From: an uncultured Cellvibrio sp.
GTDB taxonomy: Bacteria > Pseudomonadota > Gammaproteobacteria > Pseudomonadales > Cellvibrionaceae
NCBI GenBank assembly: GCA_946481735.1
Contig: CAMLOU010000005.1
Coordinates: 1-55,297, forward strand
Direction: 5' to 3'
Length of the DNA: 55,297 nucleotides
Every line of letters begins with the position of its first letter. The first letter of the stretch is position 1. Shown piece after piece: positions 36,795 to 44,879 of this stretch. The notes beneath the pieces are model-generated. The model did no database searches. It had not been told where the DNA came from and saw only the letters and a program-made list of their open reading frames with translations. The position numbers were made by a program, and so were the translations under genes.

Positions 36795-36964
36795 AATTCT
36801 TCCTGAACAACACCTTCCCCTTTCCCTCCCCCTTGCTTTCTTCACAAAACTTGCCCAATCTTCCATCAAAAAGTCTAATTAACCATATGTCTTTTCTTTT
36901 CCGTCTTGGGTAAAATGCTTTTTATTGGCAATTTTGTTTTTAATTATAAAAAAGGAAGCTGCCC

Positions 36965-38020
36965 ATGCTTTCCACCCAAACACGCCCTTTGGGGCAATCT
37001 TCCGTGAGCCTGTCCCTGCTGGGATTTGGCGCCGCCCCTATTGGCAACCTCTACCAGGCTGTTGCAGAAGAGCAGGCAATGGCGACAGTGGAGGAGGCGT
37101 TAGCGCTGGGAATCCGTTACATCGACACCGCCCCCCACTATGGCTTTGGCTTGAGCGAAACCCGCCTGGGCGCTGTGCTGCAGCAACGTGCCGAAACCAT
37201 CGCTATCTCCACCAAGGTGGGCCGCCTGCTGGTGCCTACCGACTCCACCGCTGCTGTGCGACACGGCTTTGCTGACACCCCGGCGCTGGAACCGGTATTC
37301 GACTACAGCTACGACGGGGTGATGCGCTCCTTCGAGGCAAGCCTTGAACGATTGAAGGCCGAGCGCGTTGATCTCCTGCTGGCCCACGATCTGGGTGAGA
37401 TGACCCACGGCGCGCAACATCCGGCCCGGTTTCGCGAATTTATCGAGGGCGGTTATCGGGCTATGCGCAACCTGCGCGACCAGGGTCTGGTGCGGGCGAT
37501 CGGGGTGGGTGCTAACGAATGGCAAGTGTGTGAACAGGCTTTGCAACATGCCGATCTCGATGGATTTTTACTGGCCGGGCGTTACACCTTGCTGGAGCAG
37601 GGCGCCTGCGAAACCTTCCTGCCGTTGTGCGCCCGGCGCGGGGTGTCGGTGATCCTGGGTGGCCCGTTCAATTCCGGCATCCTCGCCTCGGGTGTGAGTG
37701 GCGCAGGGCCGGTGTATTACAACTATGAACCGGCACCGGCGGCGATTCGGGCGCGGGTCCATGAGCTGGAATTGGTCTGCCGGGAGTTTGATGTACCCCT
37801 GGCCGCTGCCGCCCTGCAATTTCCGGCGGCCCATCCGCAAATCTGTTCCGTGGTTGCCGGCCTGGCCAGCCCGCAACAGGTGCGACAAGCCGTCACCTGG
37901 ATGAATCACATTATTCCCGGGGATTTCTGGCTGGCGCTGCGCGAATTGGGCTTATTGCACCACCTGGCACCGGTCCCCTCGATTCACATTCCATCAACCA
38001 AGGTTGAAGCATCCCTATGA
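36965..38020 (+). CDS. aldo-keto reductase, predicted L-fucose dehydrogenase
   Basis: 351 residues with the complete AKR tetrad: YIDTAPHYGFGLSETRLG (Asp54, Tyr59), ISTKVG (Lys84) and LLAHDLGE (His141). The sequence belongs to the pyridoxal/galactose dehydrogenase-type AKR group that includes NAD-dependent D-threo-aldose 1-dehydrogenase (L-fucose dehydrogenase). It would oxidise L-fucose to L-fuconolactone, the first step of the non-phosphorylating route. It starts a five-gene operon; its stop overlaps the next start by four bases (ATGA). The ribosome site is AAAGGAAGCTGCCC. Confidence 0.88.
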   Translation: MLSTQTRPLGQSSVSLSLLGFGAAPIGNLYQAVAEEQAMATVEEALALGIRYIDTAPHYGFGLSETRLGAVLQQRAETIAISTKVGRLLVPTDSTAAVRHGFADTPALEPVFDYSYDGVMRSFEASLERLKAERVDLLLAHDLGEMTHGAQHPARFREFIEGGYRAMRNLRDQGLVRAIGVGANEWQVCEQALQHADLDGFLLAGRYTLLEQGACETFLPLCARRGVSVILGGPFNSGILASGVSGAGPVYYNYEPAPAAIRARVHELELVCREFDVPLAAAALQFPAAHPQICSVVAGLASPQQVRQAVTWMNHIIPGDFWLALRELGLLHHLAPVPSIHIPSTKVEASL

Positions 38021-38349
38021 GTAACCTGAATACGCCGGCGGCATTTGCACAGGCGATCCTGTTGCACCCGGACGACAATGTATTGGTTTGCGTCGCGCCT
38101 ATCCAGCCGGGCGACCGGTTAGTGATTGACGGCGAACCCGTCACCACCACCGAGGCGATCAACGTCGGTCACAAACTCGCCCGCCGCGCTCTGCGCACGG
38201 GTGACAAAATCTTCAAGTACGGCGCGCCGGTCGGTTCGATGACCGCCGCTGCTGTGCCCGGTGCACACGTTCATATGCACAACATGCAGAGTGATTACAT
38301 CCCCAGTCACACCCGCACTCACCAAAATAAAGATCGGAGTGAAAACTGA
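38017..38349 (+). CDS. UxaA-type dehydratase small subunit (SAF domain)
   Basis: 110 residues. This is the separate N-terminal SAF domain of the altronate/galactarate dehydratase family: DDNVLVCVAPIQPGDRLVID, AINVGHKLARRALRTGDKIF, KYGAPVGSMTAAAVPGAHVH, MHNM. The His-rich HVHMHNM end is the usual metal-site part. It overlaps the fucose dehydrogenase stop (ATGA) and the start of the large subunit by one base, so the three are translated in step. By context the two subunits should dehydrate L-fuconate to 2-keto-3-deoxy-L-fuconate; the same family serves this role in the Campylobacter jejuni fucose locus. Confidence 0.85.
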   Translation: MSNLNTPAAFAQAILLHPDDNVLVCVAPIQPGDRLVIDGEPVTTTEAINVGHKLARRALRTGDKIFKYGAPVGSMTAAAVPGAHVHMHNMQSDYIPSHTRTHQNKDRSEN

Positions 38350-39566
38350 TGAACACCGCCGTATCGTTTCAAGGTTATTTGCGGCAGGACGGCCGCAAAG
38401 GTATTCGCAATGTAATTGTGGTGGCTTACCTGGTGGAGTGTGCCCATCACGTGAGCCGCCGCATCGTTACCCTCGCCAATGATATGGATGTGCATCTGAT
38501 TGGTTTTCCCGGTTGCTTTCCCAACGAGTATGCGTTTCGCATGATGAATGCGGTATGCACCCATCCCAATGTGGGTGGCGCGCTGCTGGTGTCACTCGGT
38601 TGTGAAAGTATGAATCGTGAAAAATTACTCACATTGATTCGCGCCAGCGGTCGCCCTGCGGAACTATTGGTGATTCAGGAAACGGGCGGTACCCGCGCCA
38701 CCATCGACGCCGGTGTTGCGGCAGTGACGCGCTTGCGCGCGCAGGCGGCCCAGGTAAAACGCGTGCCCATGGCATTGAACGAATTAATCGTGGGTACCAT
38801 TTGCGGCGGCTCTGACGGCACCAGCGGGATCACCGCTAACCCGGCAGTAGGCCGATGTTTTGATGCACTGGTTGCTGCGGATGCCGCTTGCATCTTTGAA
38901 GAAACCGGCGAGTTGATCGGCTGTGAAGCGGTGATGGCAGATCGCGCGATCACTCCGGAATTGGGCGCCGCTATCGAGGCCTGCGTGGAAAAGGCAGAGC
39001 ATTATTATCGCGTGATGGGCTTTGGCAGTTTTGCGCCGGGCAACGCCGATGGCGGGCTAACAACGCTGGAAGAAAAATCCATGGGCGCCTATTCAAAATC
39101 CGGCTCGTCGCCCATCAGCGGTTTGATCAAACCCGGCGATATACCACCCGGCGGCGGTTTGTATTTGCTTGATGTTGTACCCGACGGCGAACCGCGCTTT
39201 GGTTTTCCGAATATTTCGGACAACGCGGAGATTGTTGAATTAATTGCCTGCGGTTCCCACGTAATTTTATTCACGACAGGGCGCGGTTCTGTGGTGGGCT
39301 CGGCAATTTCGCCGGTGATAAAAATTTGCGCGAACCCGGAAACCTATCGCCGCCTGGCAGGCGATATGGATGTCAATGCCGGGCGCATCCTGGAAGGTGA
39401 GGCAACACTGGACGAGGTGGGTAACGAAATTCTCGGTCAGGTGATTTCTGTTGCTTCGGGCGCGCGCAGCCTGTCGGAAGAATTGGGCCACCAGGAATTT
39501 ATCCTCACCTACAAGGCCTTTGAGCCCATTGGCCCGGCGTGTTTGCCGGTTCGTCAAATTGCCTGA
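38349..39566 (+). CDS. UxaA-type dehydratase large subunit, predicted L-fuconate dehydratase
   Basis: 405 residues of the UxaA/GarD C-terminal domain. Typical blocks: FQGYLRQDGRKGIRNVIVVA, IGFPGCFPNEYAFRMMNAVC, LGCESMN, GTICGGSDGTSGITANPAVG, EKSMGAYSKSGSSPISGLIK and CGSHVILFTTGRGSVVGSAI. The three Cys in GCFP, GCES and CGGSDG fit an iron site as in the family. No enolase-superfamily fuconate dehydratase is present in the window, and no uxaB or uxaC gene, so the substrate is inferred to be L-fuconate, not altronate. Confidence 0.86.
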   Translation: MNTAVSFQGYLRQDGRKGIRNVIVVAYLVECAHHVSRRIVTLANDMDVHLIGFPGCFPNEYAFRMMNAVCTHPNVGGALLVSLGCESMNREKLLTLIRASGRPAELLVIQETGGTRATIDAGVAAVTRLRAQAAQVKRVPMALNELIVGTICGGSDGTSGITANPAVGRCFDALVAADAACIFEETGELIGCEAVMADRAITPELGAAIEACVEKAEHYYRVMGFGSFAPGNADGGLTTLEEKSMGAYSKSGSSPISGLIKPGDIPPGGGLYLLDVVPDGEPRFGFPNISDNAEIVELIACGSHVILFTTGRGSVVGSAISPVIKICANPETYRRLAGDMDVNAGRILEGEATLDEVGNEILGQVISVASGARSLSEELGHQEFILTYKAFEPIGPACLPVRQIA

Positions 39567-39593
39567 ACCAGGGTTTAAACACGGGAAAAAATA

Positions 39594-40322
39594 ATGAAAC
39601 GGCTCGCAGGAAAAACCGCACTGATCACCGCCGCCGCCCAGGGCATCGGCCGCGCCGCCGCCGAACTCTTTGCCAGCGAAGGCGCGCGGGTGATTGCGAC
39701 GGACATCAACATCGATTTACTACAGACGCTGGAACATTGTGAAATCCGGCCACTGAATGTGCTTGATCCCGACGCGATAAAAGCACTCAGCGAGGCGCTG
39801 GGCCCGGTGCATGTGTTATTTAATTGTGCCGGTTACGTACACAACGGCACCATCCTCGATTGCGATGAACAGGCCTGGCAATTTTCGCTCGACTTGAATG
39901 TCACCTCCATGTACCGCATGATCCGCGCCTTCTTGCCCGGCATGTTGACCACCGGTAACGGCTCCATCATCAACATGTCGTCGGTGGCCAGCTCCATCAA
40001 AGGCGCGCCCAACCGGTTTGCCTATGGCATGACCAAAGCCGCCGTGATTGGCCTGACCAAAGCCGTGGCTGCCGACTTTGTTACCCAGGGCATACGCTGC
40101 AACGCCATTTGTCCCGGCACCGTGCAGACGCCATCGCTTGAAGAACGCATGCGCGCCACCGGCGATTATGAAACGGCGTACAAAAATTTTGTGGCACGAC
40201 AGCCCATGGGGCGTCTGGGCAGCGCGCGGGAAATGGCAGAACTGGCGTTGTATCTGGCCAGCGATGCATCCGCCTTTACCACCGGAACGATCAACGTGAT
40301 TGATGGTGGTTGGAGTAATTAA
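39594..40322 (+). CDS. SDR dehydrogenase, predicted 2-keto-3-deoxy-L-fuconate 4-dehydrogenase
   Basis: 242 residues of a classical short-chain dehydrogenase: TALITAAAQGIGRAAAELFA (a TGxxxGIG variant), FNCAGYVHNGTI, NMSSVASSIKG with the catalytic Ser, and RFAYGMTKAAVIGLTKAVAA (YxxxK). It ends with a standard INVIDGGWSN. It resembles the mammalian BDH2/KDF-dehydrogenase group. By position it oxidises 2-keto-3-deoxy-L-fuconate to 2,4-diketo-3-deoxy-L-fuconate with NAD+. It lies 27 bases after the dehydratase gene. A REP-like palindrome separates it from the next gene. Confidence 0.88.
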   Translation: MKRLAGKTALITAAAQGIGRAAAELFASEGARVIATDINIDLLQTLEHCEIRPLNVLDPDAIKALSEALGPVHVLFNCAGYVHNGTILDCDEQAWQFSLDLNVTSMYRMIRAFLPGMLTTGNGSIINMSSVASSIKGAPNRFAYGMTKAAVIGLTKAVAADFVTQGIRCNAICPGTVQTPSLEERMRATGDYETAYKNFVARQPMGRLGSAREMAELALYLASDASAFTTGTINVIDGGWSN

Positions 40323-40330
40323 TTTTTCTT

Positions 40331-40361
40331 GTCTGATTACGCTGGCGCTAATCCGGCCTAC
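40331..40361. repeat. REP-like palindrome inside the fucose operon
   Basis: GTCTGATTACGCTGGCGC followed by TAATCCGGCCTAC is a diverged single unit of the family at 30017-30091. It lies between the SDR and FAH genes of one operon. Confidence 0.75.
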
Positions 40362-40394
40362 TTCAGGCTTTTGTTTTTTATAGCGAGACAGATT

Positions 40395-41237
40395 ATGAAA
40401 TTATTGCGTTTTGGTACACCGGGTCAGGAGCGGCCAGGCATGCTCGATGCACAGGGCCAGGTGCGCGATCTCTCTGGCGTTATCGACGATATCACCGGTA
40501 AAGTCCTCTCTGCCGAGAGTTTGTCGCGCCTGGCAGCGCTGGATAGTCAAAGCCTGCCGCTGGTTGACAGCGCCACGCGCCTCGGCCCTTGCGTAAACCA
40601 GGTGGGTAAATTTATCTGCATCGGTCTCAACTACGCCGACCACGCCGCCGAATCCGGCCTCGCCGTACCGGCAGAGCCTGTGGTCTTTATGAAAGCCACC
40701 AGCGCCATCACCGGCCCTAACGATCCCGTTATCAAACCGCGCAATTCGACTAAACTGGATTGGGAAGTCGAACTGGGCATTGTGATTGGCAAACACGCCA
40801 GCTATGTAGAAGAAAATGAAGCCATGGATTACATCGCCGGTTACTGTGTGATCAACGATGTGTCCGAACGCGAATTCCAGTTGGAACGCGGTGGCCAGTG
40901 GGACAAAGGCAAAGGCTGCGACAGCTTCGGCCCGCTTGGCCCTTATCTCGTGACCAAAGACGAGGTGCCTGATCCGTTAAATTTAAATTTGTGGTTAAAG
41001 GTAAACGGTAAAACCTTCCAAAACGGCTCAACCAACCAAATGGTATTCGGCCCGGCATTTCTGGTTCACTACCTGAGCCAGTTTATGAGTTTACAACCGG
41101 GCGACGTCATCTCCACCGGCACACCACCTGGCGTAGGGCTGGGGCAAAAGCCGCCGGTTTATTTGAATGTCGGGGATGTGATGGAATTGGGGATTGAGGG
41201 GATGGGAATTCAAAAACAGGTGGTTGTTGCTTGTTGA
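40395..41237 (+). CDS. FAH-family hydrolase, predicted 2,4-diketo-3-deoxy-L-fuconate hydrolase
   Basis: 280 residues from ATG at 40395 (upstream GCGAGACAGATT); a longer frame reads back through the REP repeat and is rejected. The family metal site is visible in KLDWEVELGIVIGK (ExE pair) and GYCVINDVSEREFQ (Asp). KFICIGLNYADHAAESG and VISTGTPPGVGLGQKPPVYL are diagnostic. In the non-phosphorylating fucose or rhamnose routes such proteins cleave the diketo acid to pyruvate and L-lactate. With LldD in the same cluster the L-lactate outcome is favoured over lactaldehyde. Last gene of the operon; element K1 follows its stop by 20 bases. Confidence 0.88.
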   Translation: MKLLRFGTPGQERPGMLDAQGQVRDLSGVIDDITGKVLSAESLSRLAALDSQSLPLVDSATRLGPCVNQVGKFICIGLNYADHAAESGLAVPAEPVVFMKATSAITGPNDPVIKPRNSTKLDWEVELGIVIGKHASYVEENEAMDYIAGYCVINDVSEREFQLERGGQWDKGKGCDSFGPLGPYLVTKDEVPDPLNLNLWLKVNGKTFQNGSTNQMVFGPAFLVHYLSQFMSLQPGDVISTGTPPGVGLGQKPPVYLNVGDVMELGIEGMGIQKQVVVAC

Positions 41238-41256
41238 TTTTTTTGGAATTGGAGTA

Positions 41257-41357
41257 AGTGATCGGTTGTTGCTTGTGAGACACGCCGTGAATACATCCTT
41301 GTAGGCTCAGCAGCGGCGTCCTGCCGCTGATGGTCTCACAAGCAACAACCGATCACT
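41257..41357. repeat. element K1: conserved core inside 25-bp perfect inverted arms
   Basis: Arms 41257-41281 and 41333-41357 are perfectly complementary. The 51-base interior begins ACGCCGTGAATACATCCTTG and ends CTGCCGCTGATG. Thirteen bases of the arm (GGTTGTTGCTTGT, 41264-41276) repeat the last coding bases of the upstream FAH gene (41222-41234). It is probably the transcription end of the fucose operon. Confidence 0.92.
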
Positions 41358-41541
41358 CCCGCACCGCCTTGGTTTTTAATGGGATAAAAAAGCATTCAGT
41401 TTTTTTAATTGTGCTTTTAGTCTTGTCTGGTACAACGATAAATTTTAATTAAAAGATTCTTAAATTAATTCCACGACGATGTTTCATTCTTGGGGGGTAA
41501 ATAGAAAACCACTTTCCGAAAGAATCCTCAGTCGTGATGCA

Positions 41542-41643
41542 GGAGTTGGGTAGAGGGGGGCGAGACCATCAGCGGCATGGATGCCGCTGTTGAGCCTACA
41601 AGGATGTATTCACGGCGTGTCTCGCCCCCCTCTACCCAACTCC
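41542..41643. repeat. element K2: inverted copy of the K core inside different 25-bp arms
   Basis: Arms 41542-41566 and 41619-41643 are perfectly complementary. The 52-base interior is the reverse complement of the K1 interior with a few changes and one extra base. The arms share only the inner GAGAC/GTCTC with K1; next to it K1 has a T:A pair and K2 a C:G pair, a compensated change. It lies 47 bases before the GH3 start. Confidence 0.92.
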
Positions 41644-41690
41644 CCACCCACTCGCACTATTTAAAAAATCTAAAAAGAAGGTAAAAAAGC

Positions 41691-44600
41691 ATGAAAAAAC
41701 CCTCATTAAAACTAACGTTGTTTAGCGCCCTGCTAATCACCCTGACCAGCTGCTCCAATCAGGACGTTACCCCACCCGTAACGCAAAACCTCGGCATCGA
41801 CGCTTGGCCCAAAGTTGAAAGCCCCCTCAACGACGCCGCCACCGAACAACGTGTCGAGCAACTCCTTTCCCGCATGAGTCTGGAAGAAAAAGTCGGCCAG
41901 ATCATGCAAGGCGAAATCCAGGCCGTCACGCCCGAGGATGTCAAAAAATATCACCTCGGCTCAGTACTCAATGGCGGCGGTTCCATGCCCAATCGCATCG
42001 CCAATGCCCAGGCACAGGACTGGTTAAAACTTGCCGACACACTTTACGCTGCTTCCATGGACACCAGCGACGGCAAGGTTGCTATCCCCATCATCTGGGG
42101 CACCGACGCCGTGCATGGCCACAACAACGTCACCGGTGCCACGATTTTTCCGCACAACATCGGCCTCGGTGCTACCAACAATCCTGAATTGATTCGACAA
42201 ATCGGCGCAGCCACGGCACGCGAAGTGCGCGCGACAGGTATTGAATGGGTGTTTGCGCCGACGATTGCGGTTGCCCAAAATGATTTTTGGGGTCGCACCT
42301 ACGAAAGCTATGCTGAAGATCCACAGCGGGTGCGGGAATATGCCCGTGCCATGGTGGAAGGTTTGCAGGGGCAGGTAAATTCTCCTGCGTTTTTGCAAGA
42401 AGAACACGTGATTGCCACGGCGAAACATTTCCTCGCTGATGGCGGGACCTTTGGTGGCGATGACCAGGGTGATGCGCGCATCGGTGAACAGGAATTAATT
42501 GATATTCATAATCCCGGTTACCCCGCCGCGCTCGAAGCCGGGGTGCAAAGTGTGATGGCGAGCTTCTCTGCCTGGAACGGTGAGAAGATGCACGGCAACC
42601 GCTATTTATTGACCGAGGTGTTAAAAGAGCGCATGGGCTTCGACGGCTTTGTAGTCGGTGACTGGAACGGTCACGGTCAAGTGCCGGGTTGCACCAACGA
42701 TTCCTGCGCGCAAGCGATCAATGCCGGTATCGACCTGGTGATGGTGCCCTACGATTGGAAATCGATGTATGAAAATACCCTGGCGCAAGTGAAATCCGGC
42801 GAGATCAGTCCGGCGCGCCTGGATGATGCGGTGCGCCGTATCCTGCGGGTGAAAGTGCGCGCGGGGTTATTTGATAAAAAGCCTTCCGAGCGCGCATTGG
42901 CCGGCAGCCAGAATGTTATCGGCCATCCGGCGCATCGCGCGATTGCCCGTCAAGCTGTGCGCGAAAGTCTGGTGCTGTTAAAAAACCACAATCGCGTGTT
43001 GCCGATCAAGCCGCAGCAAACCGTGTTGGTCGCGGGTGATGGTGCCGACAACATCGGTAAACAATCCGGCGGTTGGAGTGTGAGCTGGCAGGGTACCGGT
43101 AACACCAACGCCAGTTTTCCCGGTGCAACCTCGATTTATGCCGGCATAAAAAGTGCGGTTGAAACGGCCGGCGGTAAAGCGCTGTTGTCGGCAGATGGCA
43201 GCTACACCACCAAACCGGATATCGCCATTGTGGTGTTCGGTGAAGATCCTTATGCAGAGGGGCAGGGCGATCTGGGCACGCTGGAATTTGAACCGGTGAC
43301 CAAAACCAATCTGGCGCTGCTGAAATCGCTAAAAGAAAAAAATATTCCTGTGGTGTCGGTATTTATTTCCGGTCGCCCGCTGTGGGTGAATCCTGAATTG
43401 AACGCGTCCGATGCGTTTGTAGCGGCCTGGTTACCGGGCACAGAAGGTGCGGGTGTGGCCGATGTGTTGATTGCCAAGGCGGATGGTTCGCCCAACCACG
43501 ACTTCAAAGGCACACTGACATTCTCCTGGCCTAAGTTGCCACTGCAAGCGCAATTGAATGCGCACCACCCTGACTATGATCCGCTGTTCGCCTACGGCTA
43601 TGGTTTAACCTACGCTTCCGGAAAAACCGGGCCGAATAAATTGCCGGAGAAAGTGGCCGGCGTGGCTACCGGTAAAGCCGGCGATATTAAATTTTATGTC
43701 GGTCGTCCGCTGCAGCCCTGGAATGTTTTCTTCAACAACCATGAGCGCAACCAGATCCTCAGCGGTGCTTATGCGGCTTTGCCTGATGGCAGTGTGGTGA
43801 TCAGAACCAGCGATAAAGATGTGCAGGAAGACGCGCTGACTTTAACCTGGAAAAACACCTGGAGCGCAGGCCTCTCCCTCGAGGGCGGCAAGCCACTGGA
43901 TTTGCGCGAGCATGTAAAAAACGGTGTTTTATCACTGGATATGAATGTGATTGAGCTGGCCAATGGCGGTGTGAATTTCCGTTTGCAATGCGGCGAGCAA
44001 TGCAAACGCAAAGTACCCTTCACCGAACAAGCCTTTGCCATGGCTGGAAAAGGCTGGCAAAACATCCGCCTGCCCCTATCCTGTTTTGCACAGGACGGTG
44101 ACGACTTCAGCGCAGTAACCTTACCCTTCGCGCTGGAAACCGGCGGTGCCGGCGAACTGGCCATCGCCAACGTCCAGTTCCTGAGAGACGGCACACCCAA
44201 TGCCACCTGCCCGGATTACAAAACCGTTGCGGTAACGCCGTCCATGCTCAACGAATTCTGGGCGCGCGACTGGTGGGAACCGCGTCACCAGGAAAAATTG
44301 CAACGCATTCGCCAGGGCAACGTGGACTTGCTGATGATCGGTGACTCCATTACCCAGGGGTGGGAGAAAGAAGGCAAAGCCGTATGGGAAAAATACTATG
44401 CCGACCGCAACGCGGTAAACCTCGGTTACGGCGGCGACCGCACGGAAAATGTATTGTGGCGTTTGCAGCACGGTGAAGTGGACGGAATTAATCCCAAGGT
44501 GGCGGTATTGATGATCGGCACCAACAATACCGGACACCGTCTGGAACAACCGCAATACACGGCTATCGGTATTAAAACCGTTCTACAAGAACTGCGCACC

Positions 44601-44879
44601 CGCTTGCCCGATACAAAAATTCTGCTGTTAGGTATCTTCCCACGCGAAGAAAAACCCGATGCCGAAATGCGCCAGATCAACAACCGCATCAACGACATCA
44701 TCAAAACCTATGCCGACAACCAGCATATTTTTTACCTGAACATCAACGATCACTTCCTGACCGACGACGGCACCCTGTCGCGCGAGGTTATGCCGGATTT
44801 GTTACACCTGAATGAAAGCAGCTACGCCACCTGGGCCAAAGCCATGGAGCCAACATTGCTGAAACTCTTGCAGGAATAA
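41691..44879 (+). CDS. GH3 beta-glucosidase lipoprotein fused to a C-terminal SGNH esterase
   Basis: 1062 residues. The lipobox LTSCSNQ marks a lipoprotein. Residues ~45-640 are GH3, with KHFLADGGTFGGDDQGD and nucleophile Asp324 in FVVGDWNGHGQ, then RQAVRESLVLLKN and the second domain. About 660-840 is the ExoP-type galactose-binding-like module (GDIKFYVGRPLQPWNVFFNN). Residues ~870-1060 are an SGNH hydrolase of the PAF-acetylhydrolase type: LLMIGDSITQGW (Ser886), NLGYGGDRTENVLWRLQHGE, LMIGTNNTGH and MPDLLHLNESSY (Asp1036, His1039). All catalytic residues are kept in both parts. It probably removes glucose from xyloglucan or cello-oligosaccharides, while the esterase could remove acetyl groups. 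Expressed separately from the fucose operon. Confidence 0.9.
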   Translation: MKKPSLKLTLFSALLITLTSCSNQDVTPPVTQNLGIDAWPKVESPLNDAATEQRVEQLLSRMSLEEKVGQIMQGEIQAVTPEDVKKYHLGSVLNGGGSMPNRIANAQAQDWLKLADTLYAASMDTSDGKVAIPIIWGTDAVHGHNNVTGATIFPHNIGLGATNNPELIRQIGAATAREVRATGIEWVFAPTIAVAQNDFWGRTYESYAEDPQRVREYARAMVEGLQGQVNSPAFLQEEHVIATAKHFLADGGTFGGDDQGDARIGEQELIDIHNPGYPAALEAGVQSVMASFSAWNGEKMHGNRYLLTEVLKERMGFDGFVVGDWNGHGQVPGCTNDSCAQAINAGIDLVMVPYDWKSMYENTLAQVKSGEISPARLDDAVRRILRVKVRAGLFDKKPSERALAGSQNVIGHPAHRAIARQAVRESLVLLKNHNRVLPIKPQQTVLVAGDGADNIGKQSGGWSVSWQGTGNTNASFPGATSIYAGIKSAVETAGGKALLSADGSYTTKPDIAIVVFGEDPYAEGQGDLGTLEFEPVTKTNLALLKSLKEKNIPVVSVFISGRPLWVNPELNASDAFVAAWLPGTEGAGVADVLIAKADGSPNHDFKGTLTFSWPKLPLQAQLNAHHPDYDPLFAYGYGLTYASGKTGPNKLPEKVAGVATGKAGDIKFYVGRPLQPWNVFFNNHERNQILSGAYAALPDGSVVIRTSDKDVQEDALTLTWKNTWSAGLSLEGGKPLDLREHVKNGVLSLDMNVIELANGGVNFRLQCGEQCKRKVPFTEQAFAMAGKGWQNIRLPLSCFAQDGDDFSAVTLPFALETGGAGELAIANVQFLRDGTPNATCPDYKTVAVTPSMLNEFWARDWWEPRHQEKLQRIRQGNVDLLMIGDSITQGWEKEGKAVWEKYYADRNAVNLGYGGDRTENVLWRLQHGEVDGINPKVAVLMIGTNNTGHRLEQPQYTAIGIKTVLQELRTRLPDTKILLLGIFPREEKPDAEMRQINNRINDIIKTYADNQHIFYLNINDHFLTDDGTLSREVMPDLLHLNESSYATWAKAMEPTLLKLLQE

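Larger units (their letters stand above)
41238..41690. other. intergenic region between the fucose operon and GH3 gene, flanked by inverted K elements
   Basis: 453 bases with no gene. K1 (41257-41357) and K2 (41542-41643) lie at its two ends in opposite orientation. The AT-rich 184 bases between them should contain the promoter of the GH3 gene, and then K2 would be transcribed in its leader. A ribosome site AAGAAGGTAAAAAAGC precedes the GH3 ATG. Confidence 0.6.

Noticed and set aside
38017..39566. Altronate dehydratase of a hexuronate pathway
   Set aside because: No uxaB, uxaC, kdgK or hexuronate transporter nearby; all neighbours fit L-fucose, so an altronate role is less likely.
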